A DNA stretch of 64,000 nucleotides, from contig JACRHD010000025.1 in NCBI GenBank assembly GCA_016234115.1, positions 62,001-126,000 of the forward strand, written 5' to 3'. A model generated the notes under the pieces. It ran no database searches, was not told where the DNA came from, and saw nothing but the letters and a program-made list of their open reading frames with translations. A program made the position numbers and the translations under genes. The number at the start of each line of letters is the position of its first letter. The stretch's first letter is position 1. Positions 9,122-17,737 of the stretch are shown piece after piece. Source of the DNA: Nitrospirota bacterium. Lineage in GTDB: Bacteria; Nitrospirota; Thermodesulfovibrionia; UBA6902.

Positions 9122-9870
9122 ACAATTCCGAGCGTTATAATTTTGAAGATTTTACCCGTGAGAACTACCGCCGCCTCCTGATACTGGCAAAGAACAATTA
9201 CATTTTCAGAACTTTTACGGATTTCTCACGTGATGAGAGATTTATTCTATGGCGACATGATGTGGATTTTTCTCTAAATGCTTCACTGAAGTTGGCGCAA
9301 ATTGAATCCGATGAAGGCATGCCCGCTACATATTTCCTGCATCTGCATAATATCTTTTATAATCTGCTGGAGCATGATAATGCCGATATCGTTCGGCGAA
9401 TTCTCTCCTGCGGGCATCACATCGGACTGCATTTCGACTCTGACTTCTACTCTATCGAAAGCGAAAACGAACTTGAGAAATATCTGCGCATAGAGAAGAA
9501 GCTCCTTGAAGATACATTCGGACAGGAAATAAAGGTGTTCTCGTTTCACAATCCCCTGCCGTTCACGATGCGATGTAATAAATGGAATTATGCCGGGATG
9601 ATCAATACTTATGCCGAATATTTCCAGAAAGAAGTAGGGTATTGTTCCGATTCCAACGGATATTGGAGGCACCGGCGACTTGAAAATGTTCTCAGTGAAG
9701 CACGTGATGAAAGGCTTCAGGTTCTCACTCATCCCGCGTGGTGGCAGGATACCGTCATGTCTCCGAAAGGAAAAACCTTGTGGTGCATGACCGATCGAGA
9801 GGAAAGAACAAGACGGCGTTACGAGGAAATGCTTAAGACAGCCGGACGGGAAAATATCGATTGGGAATAA
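9118..9870 (+). CDS. Polysaccharide deacetylase-fold (NodB-like) protein
   Basis: A 250-residue protein with the NodB-type metal motif: WRHDVDFS (H47, D48, D50) and GHHIGLHFD (residues 99-107) provide the expected Asp and His residues. Related proteins sit in surface-glycan loci and are usually annotated as polysaccharide deacetylase family without a tested substrate. No signal peptide is visible, so it probably acts in the cytoplasm on a nucleotide- or lipid-linked sugar. It lies between a radical SAM enzyme and a formyltransferase, in line with a deacetylate-then-formylate sequence, which is inferred. Confidence 0.62.
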   Translation: MNNSERYNFEDFTRENYRRLLILAKNNYIFRTFTDFSRDERFILWRHDVDFSLNASLKLAQIESDEGMPATYFLHLHNIFYNLLEHDNADIVRRILSCGHHIGLHFDSDFYSIESENELEKYLRIEKKLLEDTFGQEIKVFSFHNPLPFTMRCNKWNYAGMINTYAEYFQKEVGYCSDSNGYWRHRRLENVLSEARDERLQVLTHPAWWQDTVMSPKGKTLWCMTDREERTRRRYEEMLKTAGRENIDWE

Positions 9871-9874
9871 GTCA

Positions 9875-10663
9875 ATGCGGATAGTCGTCTTTGGAGATAC
9901 TCACGGCGTTCCGCAACTGCAAAGACATCTGCCGCAAGGCTTTATGGTCGCGGTAATCGCTGCCGAGATAAGACCTCAGTATTTTGAACCTCTACAAATC
10001 ATTTCTGATTCCAATGAAATTCCACTCATTATACAACCCAGGCATGCATCAACAAATTATCCTGCTTTCGTAGAGGCGTTAACCGACTTGGCCCCTGATT
10101 TCATTATGGTTAACAGCTATTCCATGAAACTGCACCCTGACATTCTTGTCCTGCCTAAACACGGAGCCGTGAACATACATGGTGCGCTTTTGCCTCAGTA
10201 TCGGGGAGCAAATCCCATCCAATGGGCGATCCTTAACGATGATAAAGAAACCGGCGTGACGATGCATTACATGGATGATGATTTTGACACGGGAGATCTT
10301 ATTGCCCAAAAAAAAGTGCCAATCAATGTATCTGACACATGGCTTGACGTTCAAAAACGCATAACACGGGCTACAGAAGAGATGCTGAGAGCAAAAATTC
10401 CAGACTTGCTTAACGGAACAAGTGGACGTTTGCCGCAGAATGAAAACAAGGCACGACATTGGCCCCGAAGAAAACCCGAAGACGGCCTCATAGACTGGCG
10501 CAACGATGTTCATTATATTTACAACTTAATCCGATCGCTGGTGAAACCCCTTCCCGGGGCATTTTACTTTGATGAAGAGGGGCGGAAAATTGTTATTGAT
10601 TACTTTCTTTCGATAGAAGATGTAAGGAGACTTCAGAATAAGCAAAATAGGGCGCGTCATTGA
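9875..10663 (+). CDS. Formyltransferase family protein, copy 2
   Basis: A 262-residue formyltransferase fold with the family's catalytic residues N100 and H102 in VNIHGALLPQYRG and D138 in FDTGDLIAQ. It is more canonical than copy 1 and keeps a short C-terminal region with IDWRND, typical of Fmt-like sugar formyltransferases. The likely reaction is transfer of a formyl group from 10-formyl-THF to an amino sugar nucleotide. It follows the deacetylase-fold gene by 4 bp and overlaps the WbqC-like gene by 4 bp. Confidence 0.83.
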   Translation: MRIVVFGDTHGVPQLQRHLPQGFMVAVIAAEIRPQYFEPLQIISDSNEIPLIIQPRHASTNYPAFVEALTDLAPDFIMVNSYSMKLHPDILVLPKHGAVNIHGALLPQYRGANPIQWAILNDDKETGVTMHYMDDDFDTGDLIAQKKVPINVSDTWLDVQKRITRATEEMLRAKIPDLLNGTSGRLPQNENKARHWPRRKPEDGLIDWRNDVHYIYNLIRSLVKPLPGAFYFDEEGRKIVIDYFLSIEDVRRLQNKQNRARH

Positions 10664-11367
10664 AGCCAAATAGAATTGTCGCCATTCATCAGCCGAATTT
10701 TTTTCCGTGGCTTGGGTACTTCAACAAAATCAACAAAGCTGATATTTTTATTCTTATGGACAATGTCCAATTCCCCAAGAAAGGCGGGATATGGACTAAT
10801 CGGGTCAAAATATCAATCAACGGCTGTGCACAATGGATTACCGTTCCCGTTGTCAGAAACTATCACGGCTTCAGGTCAATAAAAGAAATGGAGATTAACG
10901 ACTCAACAGGGTGGCGTGGAAAAATTCTTAAAACAATAGAACAGAATTATAAAAAATGTCCTTTCTTTGAAGAAGAATGGGAATACATAGCCGCTCTAAT
11001 AAAGTTCAATACCGCTAACCTGTGTGATTTTAATATTTATTCCGTCAAGTCCCTAACAGAGCATCTTGGATTCGACTCATCAAAACTGGTTATCGGCTCT
11101 TCTTTAAAGACCGGAGGCAGCGCCACTGAACTATTAATTTCAATGACAAAGGCCGCGGGAGGCGACGCATACATGTGCGGCGGAGGCGCTGACGGTTACC
11201 AGGAAAACAGTAAGTTTGCAGAGGCAGGGCTTAAGCTGCAATATCAGAATTTTCAGCACCCTGTGTACCCCCAATTGTCAAAAGAATTCATCCCCGGACT
11301 TTCAATAATTGACGCGCTTTTCAATATAGGGGCGAAGAAATGCTCAGAAATTTTAAGAACCCGGTGA
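10660..11367 (+). CDS. WbqC-like family protein
   Basis: A 235-residue protein of the WbqC-like family, recognised by IHQPNFFPWLGYF at the N-terminus and the IFLMDNVQFPKKGG-like segment that follows (here IFILMDNVQFPKKG). WbqC family members recur in O-antigen clusters; their reaction is poorly defined, and an acyl or aminoacyl transfer onto an amino sugar has been suggested. The start is TTG at 10660, overlapping the upstream stop as TTGA; no ATG gives a full-length product. Confidence 0.8.
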   Translation: MKPNRIVAIHQPNFFPWLGYFNKINKADIFILMDNVQFPKKGGIWTNRVKISINGCAQWITVPVVRNYHGFRSIKEMEINDSTGWRGKILKTIEQNYKKCPFFEEEWEYIAALIKFNTANLCDFNIYSVKSLTEHLGFDSSKLVIGSSLKTGGSATELLISMTKAAGGDAYMCGGGADGYQENSKFAEAGLKLQYQNFQHPVYPQLSKEFIPGLSIIDALFNIGAKKCSEILRTR

Positions 11368-11388
11368 ATAATTCTTCTGTTTTTTGTC

Positions 11389-12552
11389 ATGATCACAAAA
11401 ACTAATTGCGACATTACTTTTTCATCGGTTAATAAGGACTTTCTGCTTGGGAAATTCAGCGATGTTATCAAAAACATCTTCGGCTTCAACAACGGATGTC
11501 CCAAGGTAAAGGCGCTTCAGGACATCACCTTCAATATTCCGCAAGGCGAGCTGCTTGGCGTGTTAGGCCGAAACGGGGCCGGCAAAAGCACTCTTTTACG
11601 GGTTGCCGGAGGCATTTATAATCCGGACGAAGGGGAAATATATGTGCGGAAAAATCCGACTGCCATATTTGAGATGGGGCTTTTCGGGAACCAGCACCTT
11701 ACCGGACGGGAATTTTGTAAGATATATTTTTCTTTCAGGAATATCCCGCGCAGCGAACAAAAAGCATTAACAGAAGACGTCCGGGAATTCTCGGAGCTTG
11801 AGGAATACTTTGAAGAGCCGATGCGGAATTATTCGAGCGGAATGCTGGCCAGGCTGCTTTTCGGCGTCATCACGGCGATACCGGCTGAAATTGTCCTTCT
11901 CGATGAGATCCTTTCCGTAGGCGACCAGCATTTTCAGGGGAAATCATATAAACGTCTGATAAAGATGATCTCTAAGGGGGCGTCAGGCATCTTTGCCACT
12001 CATGACTGGTTCAGCGCCGTGCGCCTTTGCAGCAAAATCATTGTCCTCAATAAGGGTAAAGTGGAATTCGAGGGCACGTCTCAGCAGGCTGCCAGGAAAT
12101 ATCTCAATATAGGATCAACGATAACCAAACGTGTCGTATTCCGGGACATAGAAAGATTGCGGGAATCGGCGTTTACATATACAAACGGCGAACCCTTCTC
12201 AATGACGTTTGATGTGGAAAGCGCCTTTGAAGGGCCCTTTTGCGCAGGTCTTGCAATTGAAATACCTAAACACGCGGTGGTGGTCATAATAGACAATAGT
12301 CATGTTGTGACGGGAGGGACAGGGACATTCCGCATATCCTTCAAATTCCCTTTGTTCCCCATCGTCTTTAATGATTGTTACCTTTCGCTCTTCCTGTCTA
12401 AACCTCGTGTCTCAGGTCAAACCGCTTCACCGGAAGTATATGATCAGATTTCCTGGACATCAGGCGACAGTATCAGACTGGTAAACAAAGCGCCTCAGCA
12501 CGCGTCTGAGGCGATCATAGGACGTAAATTAGGCTGGAAAAGAATACGATAG
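11389..12552 (+). CDS. Polysaccharide ABC exporter ATPase 1 (Wzt-like)
   Basis: A 387-residue ATPase. Walker A is GRNGAGKST (60-68), the signature is YSSGM (148-152), Walker B is IVLLDE with E173 as the catalytic base, and the switch His is H205 in ATHDW. After about residue 240 comes a beta-rich Wzt_C-like domain that in related systems recognises the glycan terminus. The D-loop reads SVGD. It is followed 4 bp later by a second, different ATPase and then one permease, so the two may form a heterodimeric motor. Confidence 0.85.
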   Translation: MITKTNCDITFSSVNKDFLLGKFSDVIKNIFGFNNGCPKVKALQDITFNIPQGELLGVLGRNGAGKSTLLRVAGGIYNPDEGEIYVRKNPTAIFEMGLFGNQHLTGREFCKIYFSFRNIPRSEQKALTEDVREFSELEEYFEEPMRNYSSGMLARLLFGVITAIPAEIVLLDEILSVGDQHFQGKSYKRLIKMISKGASGIFATHDWFSAVRLCSKIIVLNKGKVEFEGTSQQAARKYLNIGSTITKRVVFRDIERLRESAFTYTNGEPFSMTFDVESAFEGPFCAGLAIEIPKHAVVVIIDNSHVVTGGTGTFRISFKFPLFPIVFNDCYLSLFLSKPRVSGQTASPEVYDQISWTSGDSIRLVNKAPQHASEAIIGRKLGWKRIR

Positions 12553-12556
12553 GCTT

Positions 12557-13720
12557 ATGAATATCTCTTTGAAAAATGTATATAAGAAATTCCCCGTCAC
12601 AGGCGGCTGGAAAATTGCGGTTGACAATGTTTCACTCGATATAGACCTGGGCGAGCGTTTAGGCATTATCGGACGCAACGGGGCCGGAAAGACAACGCTC
12701 CTTCAGATAATTGCAGGGCTTGCGGAGGCAACGTCCGGGGAGGTAAACGTCGACGGGCACGTCAACTGCATTATGACCTTGGGGGTCGGCTTGAGGGAAG
12801 AGCTTTCAGGCAGAGACAACATCTATATAGACGGAGAGATTAACGGTAAGGCGCGCAAAGAGGTCGACCGGGTCATTGACGACATTATTGCCTTTGCCGA
12901 CATAGGCGAATTCATAGATTATCCGGTGCGCACTTATTCGACCGGCATGAAGGCAAGGCTCGCGTTCTCCATGATCATATTCATCGAGCCGGGCGTCCTT
13001 ATCATCGACGAGGCGCTTTCAGCCGGCGACGCTGAATTCGGGGCAAAGGCCGCGCAGAAAATGAAAGAGATTTGCGGCAAAGGCAAGATACTGATTCTTG
13101 TGAGCCATTCGATGAAGGCGATTACGGACATGTGCGGACGGTGCATCTGGATGGACCAGGGACGCGTTGTTATGGATGGGGACTCCGAGTCTGTCACAAA
13201 GGCATATCAGCAGGCCGTACGTGAAGCCGATGAGAGAGAGATGCAGGAGTTGTTCCATAAAAGAATCGGCCCAAAGTCTTTTGACCCGAGATACTCTATC
13301 GACAGGATTGAATTTCTTGATAAGAATAATATCGCCCGGCGCATCTGGCAATCCGACGAGGAAATGACAATACGTCTGTTCATTAAGGCAATGGAAAAAC
13401 TGGAATGCCCTGATTTGAAAATTTCCATTGAACGGACCGACGGCAACGTTCTGATGGAAAACTACGCAAGCAGGGACGGCTTCCGGCTTCCCGCCATTGA
13501 AGACGAGGCTGTTTTTGAAATTGACTTCGGCGCAATATCGTTCGGGCAGAACACGTATGAGGTACACGTTGAATTGCTGGACATGGGCCGGGGACCCCAA
13601 GCGGTATTGACGGCCTGCGATGACGTAATAAAGGTCGAAAAGCCCCTGAATATTATTGACTCTCCGTCATATTTCTGTCCGATAGAATGGTCCTCGGAAC
13701 GCATGAGAGGCACGGATTAG
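12557..13720 (+). CDS. Polysaccharide ABC exporter ATPase 2 (Wzt-like)
   Basis: Also 387 residues but clearly divergent from its upstream neighbour. Walker A is GRNGAGKTT (39-47), the signature YSTGM (127-131), Walker B VLIIDE with E152, and the switch His H184 in VSHSM. A C-terminal Wzt_C-like beta domain spans roughly residues 230-387. All nucleotide-site residues look intact in both ATPases. Its stop codon directly abuts the GTG start of the permease, so this one is the more conventional Wzt partner by position. Confidence 0.87.
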   Translation: MNISLKNVYKKFPVTGGWKIAVDNVSLDIDLGERLGIIGRNGAGKTTLLQIIAGLAEATSGEVNVDGHVNCIMTLGVGLREELSGRDNIYIDGEINGKARKEVDRVIDDIIAFADIGEFIDYPVRTYSTGMKARLAFSMIIFIEPGVLIIDEALSAGDAEFGAKAAQKMKEICGKGKILILVSHSMKAITDMCGRCIWMDQGRVVMDGDSESVTKAYQQAVREADEREMQELFHKRIGPKSFDPRYSIDRIEFLDKNNIARRIWQSDEEMTIRLFIKAMEKLECPDLKISIERTDGNVLMENYASRDGFRLPAIEDEAVFEIDFGAISFGQNTYEVHVELLDMGRGPQAVLTACDDVIKVEKPLNIIDSPSYFCPIEWSSERMRGTD

Positions 13721-14512
13721 GTGGACTTGCTCGGATTCAGAAAAGACGATATTCGTCTGATCATCAATCTCTTCAAGATGAATATACGCGACCGCTATCT
13801 CGGCTCCGCCCTGGGATTGTTCTGGGCTGTTTTGCATCCGCTGCTGCTTCTTGGAATTTATACCTTTGTTTTCGGGTTTGTCCTTAAATCCAAACTCCCT
13901 GGCGCTGAGACCACCTTTGCCTATTCTATATGGATGATAAGCGGCTTTGTTCCGTACATGGCTTTTTCAGATGCGATCAACGTTTCGACCAGTTCTGTTA
14001 TAGGTGGAAGCGGTCTTGTAAAAAATATTGTCTTTAAATCTGAGACACTGCCGATAGCCGCAACCCTTACAGCGGGAGTGCCGTTCACCGTCGGCATGAT
14101 ATTCCTCATGTTTCTTCTTTTTGCCGACGGCAACTATCCGACGTGGCATATCGTCGCGCTCGTTCCGGTAATTATCCTTCAGTTCGCGTTCTTAACAGGA
14201 GCAGCGTTCTTCCTCAGCGCCACCACTGTTTTTATCCGAGATATTGCGCAGGCTCTTCCGACATTAATTATGTTTCTACTGTTCTTCACCCCGATATTTT
14301 ACCCGGTTGAAAGCATGCCTCAATTAATTGAAAAACTGACTTTCTTTAATCCGTTATACCAAATGACCCGTCCGTACCGCGATATTCTGTTTCAGCATCA
14401 ACTGCCTGACTGGCGGGGGATGGCATACCTTGGATTTCTCGCGACGGTCCTGATCCTGTCGGGGCTGAAATATTTTCGCCGCCTCAAGGGATATTTCGAG
14501 ATGAAATTATGA
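13721..14512 (+). CDS. ABC-2 polysaccharide export permease (Wzm-like)
   Basis: A 263-residue integral membrane protein of the ABC-2 type with about six hydrophobic segments and the N-terminal FKMNIRDRYLGSALGLFWAV region typical of Wzm/TagG permeases. It would move the finished lipid-linked glycan across the inner membrane, driven by the two ATPases encoded just upstream. The start is GTG immediately after the upstream TAG. The 3' end overlaps a glycosyltransferase by ATGA. One permease for two ATPases is unusual. Confidence 0.88.
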   Translation: MDLLGFRKDDIRLIINLFKMNIRDRYLGSALGLFWAVLHPLLLLGIYTFVFGFVLKSKLPGAETTFAYSIWMISGFVPYMAFSDAINVSTSSVIGGSGLVKNIVFKSETLPIAATLTAGVPFTVGMIFLMFLLFADGNYPTWHIVALVPVIILQFAFLTGAAFFLSATTVFIRDIAQALPTLIMFLLFFTPIFYPVESMPQLIEKLTFFNPLYQMTRPYRDILFQHQLPDWRGMAYLGFLATVLILSGLKYFRRLKGYFEMKL

Positions 14513-15609
14513 ATAAACCGCTGCGAGTTTTACATGCGCCGATTGTCGCGCTATATCAGCCCTGGTTGTATGTCGAAGGCTTGCGCAGAGCGGGGTGTAA
14601 TGCGGATTATATGTGTTTTTACATGTCCGATCAGGAACAATGGCTGTCGCACGATTATGACTTCAATCTGGAAATAGACTATAATCCTGTAAACAGGCCG
14701 GTCAATCTCGAAAAGGGCGTTGATTTTTTTCTTTATGCCGTAGAGAACTACGATATTTTTCATTTCCATTCCGGATTCAGCCTGTTTCGGGGGTGCGACA
14801 ATTTTCTTGCCGGCAACTGCAGTGAACTGCATTTTCTCAAAAAATTGGGCAAGAAAATAATTATGCACTGGTGGGGATGCGATAGAAGGACATATGAAAT
14901 TGACGCCCATTACCGGTATTCGGCCTGTCTGGAATGCGTAGATTCCAACAGACAATGGTGCGCGTCCAAGGATGAAGAAATATTCAGGAAGATCGAGCGT
15001 TATGCGGATGTGCAATTGTCCAACGGCGATATATGCTCGTCGCTTCCATATATCAAATGGTTCAACAACGCCATAGATACCGACTTATGGCGGCCTATGA
15101 CAATTGATGAAATCCCGGACCGGTACAGGCTTCCACATACGGAAAATATACGCATCTTTCATTCTTTCGGAAACAGTAAAATCAGGGGGGATGTAAAAGG
15201 CACGCGCGAAGTTACGGCCGCGGTTGAAAGACTAAGGTCGGAAGGTCATCCCGTCGAATTCGTCTTCTTCGATAAAATTCCCAATAAGGAACTTCGATAT
15301 TATCAGGTCCAGGCGGATATCGTGGTCGATCAGCTGCGGGCGGGGTCGCACGGAAGCACTGCAGTGGAATGCATGGCCTGCGGGAAACCCGTCATAACCT
15401 ATATTCGCCCCGAAGTCGCCGCAATCGCTCCGAATGATCATCCGCTGATCCATGCCACCTTGGAAACAATTTATGAAGTCCTTAAAGAGTTGATAGAAAA
15501 TGCCGAGAGGCGGAGAGCCATAGGTCAGTCCTCGCGAGAGTATGCGTTAAGGGAACATTCCTGTAAGGTCATTGGAGAGAGGCTTCTCGAATTGTACGGA
15601 TCTCTTTGA
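14509..15609 (+). CDS. GT-B fold glycosyltransferase
   Basis: A 366-residue protein with a GT4/GT1-like C-terminal nucleotide-sugar region: DQLRAGSHGSTAVECMACG followed by KPVI gives the acidic donor-binding pattern. The N-terminal half lacks a signal peptide. A small cysteine cluster, SACLECVDSNRQWC near residue 140, may be structural. It overlaps the permease gene by ATGA. The role is addition of one sugar to the exported chain; donor and linkage cannot be told. Confidence 0.75.
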   Translation: MNKPLRVLHAPIVALYQPWLYVEGLRRAGCNADYMCFYMSDQEQWLSHDYDFNLEIDYNPVNRPVNLEKGVDFFLYAVENYDIFHFHSGFSLFRGCDNFLAGNCSELHFLKKLGKKIIMHWWGCDRRTYEIDAHYRYSACLECVDSNRQWCASKDEEIFRKIERYADVQLSNGDICSSLPYIKWFNNAIDTDLWRPMTIDEIPDRYRLPHTENIRIFHSFGNSKIRGDVKGTREVTAAVERLRSEGHPVEFVFFDKIPNKELRYYQVQADIVVDQLRAGSHGSTAVECMACGKPVITYIRPEVAAIAPNDHPLIHATLETIYEVLKELIENAERRRAIGQSSREYALREHSCKVIGERLLELYGSL

Positions 15610-15615
15610 TCGCAT

Positions 15616-16155
15616 ATGCGGATAGATACCGTTATTGATGCCGTCGTAAAAATATTCAGGGCCGTTCTTTCGTTTATTGTCCGCGCTAATATATATTTGT
15701 GCAGGAAGATATCGGTCAGATTCAAATTAAACAACCGGATAACTATGTTTGAGGAACTGCTCCAGGACACACAGGGCAGGCTCCGCGACGCGCAGGACAC
15801 GCTCCAGGACACGCGGGGCAGGCTCCAGTTTATAAGTGAACAGTATCAAAATGAAGTTAAGCGCCTAACAGATTATATTCTTGTTTCCCTTTTTGATTTT
15901 AGCGATGCTGATAAGTATGACCCGAAAGCTTGTAAGGCCGAATTTTTTTGGGACAAGCAACGCCTTTACGAAATTAAATATGTTTTTTGTGAGGTAGAAT
16001 ATGTGATTTTCCTGCCTCGACAACCGAGGTCAGGCAAATATTTCGGTTGTGAACGCGTTCCTGAAAATGCTAAATTGGTAATAGTCCGTTTTGTCGACCG
16101 TGAGCTTGACAGGATGTGGGTCCAGCGCGATGGTAAAATCAGTTCTTTCGGGTAA
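15616..16155 (+). CDS. Hypothetical protein with hydrophobic N-terminus and short coiled coil
   Basis: A 179-residue protein with no recognised family. Residues 8-30 form a hydrophobic segment (VVKIFRAVLSFIVRANIYL). A heptad-like region follows around residues 48-75 (LLQDTQGRLRDAQDTLQD), encoded by a 42-bp direct repeat (15759-15784 and 15801-15826 share a 26-bp core). The C-terminal half has mixed beta-type sequence. It may be a membrane-tethered scaffold for the glycosyltransferases around it, but that is conjecture. It starts 6 bp after the upstream stop and is followed by a 130-bp gap. Confidence 0.6.
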   Translation: MRIDTVIDAVVKIFRAVLSFIVRANIYLCRKISVRFKLNNRITMFEELLQDTQGRLRDAQDTLQDTRGRLQFISEQYQNEVKRLTDYILVSLFDFSDADKYDPKACKAEFFWDKQRLYEIKYVFCEVEYVIFLPRQPRSGKYFGCERVPENAKLVIVRFVDRELDRMWVQRDGKISSFG

Positions 16156-16288
16156 GGTATAAATTGATCATTCAATTTCTGTAACGGTAACAGTCTGTGG
16201 TCTTCCATCTCTTTTAAAACAGAGGAAATAATGAATCAGGGTTATACTCATGAAATTATAACGAATTGCAGCGTATAAATATAAGGGA

Positions 16289-17719
16289 ATGTCAAACAAT
16301 ATAAAGAAAATACTCATGTTGGCGGCTCACGAACCCAATTTGGACCCTCGTATCAACTGGGAGGCGGAGTCTGCGTCGGAAAAATACGATGTCACGGTCA
16401 TGGGTCTTCAAAATTTAAGCGAATTGAAGCCTCAGGAAGAGACCATAAACAACTACAAGGTGTTCCGGTTCAATCGTAATGAGCTGGACAAGAAATCCAA
16501 CTTCTGCCTGATGATCATGCAGCACCTTATTCCGAGACGGCTGCAGATTGCCGGCTCTGTCGCGACGGCGCTCCTTTTGCCGTTTTATTTCATTTTAGAA
16601 ATTATATTTAATTTGATACGCGTTTTGTTATTTACGTCGGCGCGCCTTTTATTTGCCGATTTAAGGAGCTTTAAACTGATCAAATATTCGGTAAAATATA
16701 TCCTGAGCAAAACAGGAATATTAAATTCCATCAGGCGATATTACGATTTTATCTGGATAACCAAACACTTCTTTGCCACTTCAATGGTTTTCTGGCGTGA
16801 GCTGTGCAGGATGAGGTCCAAACCGCATATTATTCACTGCAACGATCTGGATACATTGCTGGTAGGCGTATTGGCCAAAAAGGTCTATAACTGCGGACTG
16901 GTTTACGATGCTCATGAGTTTTGGCCCTACTCGGATGTTAATGCCCCCTGGTACCAGGTTGCTATCTCCAAATTCTATGAAAAATGGCTGATACGCCACG
17001 TCGACTATGCAATAACAGTAAATCCGATGCTTGCCCGGTTGATCGGAGAGACATACGGGCTGCCGAAGGTATATTCTCTTCCCAATTGTGAGCCCTGGCG
17101 TAAACCTTCCTCCGCTGTCGTCAGAGGCAAAATGAGCGAGCTTGCCGACGGCAGAGTCAAATTTCTTTATCAGGGGAATTTTGCCCCCAAAAGAGGCCTT
17201 GAAGAAATTATACAGGCATGGAAGCATGTTGACGGCTCGAAGGCCGTCCTTTTTTTGCGCGGCCCCGACAATATCTATAAAGAGGAGTGTTTTAAAGTCG
17301 CAAACGCGACCGGCCGGTTGGGAGAAAGCATTTTTTTTCTTGAGGCCGTCGCCGAGAAGGATTTGATCGATGCCGCTATGGAGGCGGACGTCGGAATTAT
17401 CCCGTACAAGCCGGTGTGCATAAATTACACTTACTGCTGCCCCAATAAACTGTCTCAATACATGCACGCAGGATTAATAATAATGGCAAACAGGCTACCG
17501 TATGTAGAGGAAGTTCTCAATAAATATTCTTGCGGGGTCCTGTATGATTCGGACGATATCAATTCTATTGTTGACGCAATTGCTGATATCATTAATAAGC
17601 CGGGATATCGGGCCGGGAAAAAGGAAAATTCCTTAAAATTTGCCGGCGAGGAATTCAACTGGCAGGTGCAGAGTTCAATTTTATTTGAGATTTACGGCAA
17701 ATTGACCTCGTGTTCGTAA
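16289..17719 (+). CDS. Glycosyltransferase family 4 protein
   Basis: A 476-residue GT-B protein. The N-terminus reads ILMLAAHEPNLDPRINWEA, matching the DPR-type GT4 group also seen at 25476-26603. LVYDAHEFWPYS is the family acceptor-side motif, and FLYQGNFAPKRGLEE marks the C-terminal nucleotide domain. Two hydrophobic segments around residues 88-125 probably associate it with the inner membrane. AAGGG lies just before the ATG. The 130 bp upstream hold no gene and may hold a promoter. Confidence 0.82.
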   Translation: MSNNIKKILMLAAHEPNLDPRINWEAESASEKYDVTVMGLQNLSELKPQEETINNYKVFRFNRNELDKKSNFCLMIMQHLIPRRLQIAGSVATALLLPFYFILEIIFNLIRVLLFTSARLLFADLRSFKLIKYSVKYILSKTGILNSIRRYYDFIWITKHFFATSMVFWRELCRMRSKPHIIHCNDLDTLLVGVLAKKVYNCGLVYDAHEFWPYSDVNAPWYQVAISKFYEKWLIRHVDYAITVNPMLARLIGETYGLPKVYSLPNCEPWRKPSSAVVRGKMSELADGRVKFLYQGNFAPKRGLEEIIQAWKHVDGSKAVLFLRGPDNIYKEECFKVANATGRLGESIFFLEAVAEKDLIDAAMEADVGIIPYKPVCINYTYCCPNKLSQYMHAGLIIMANRLPYVEEVLNKYSCGVLYDSDDINSIVDAIADIINKPGYRAGKKENSLKFAGEEFNWQVQSSILFEIYGKLTSCS

Positions 17720-17737
17720 ATCTGCACAACCTCATAT

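Noticed and set aside
16781-17467. A 228-codon minus-strand frame
   Set aside because: It lies wholly inside a well-supported glycosyltransferase gene on the other strand and has no family motif.
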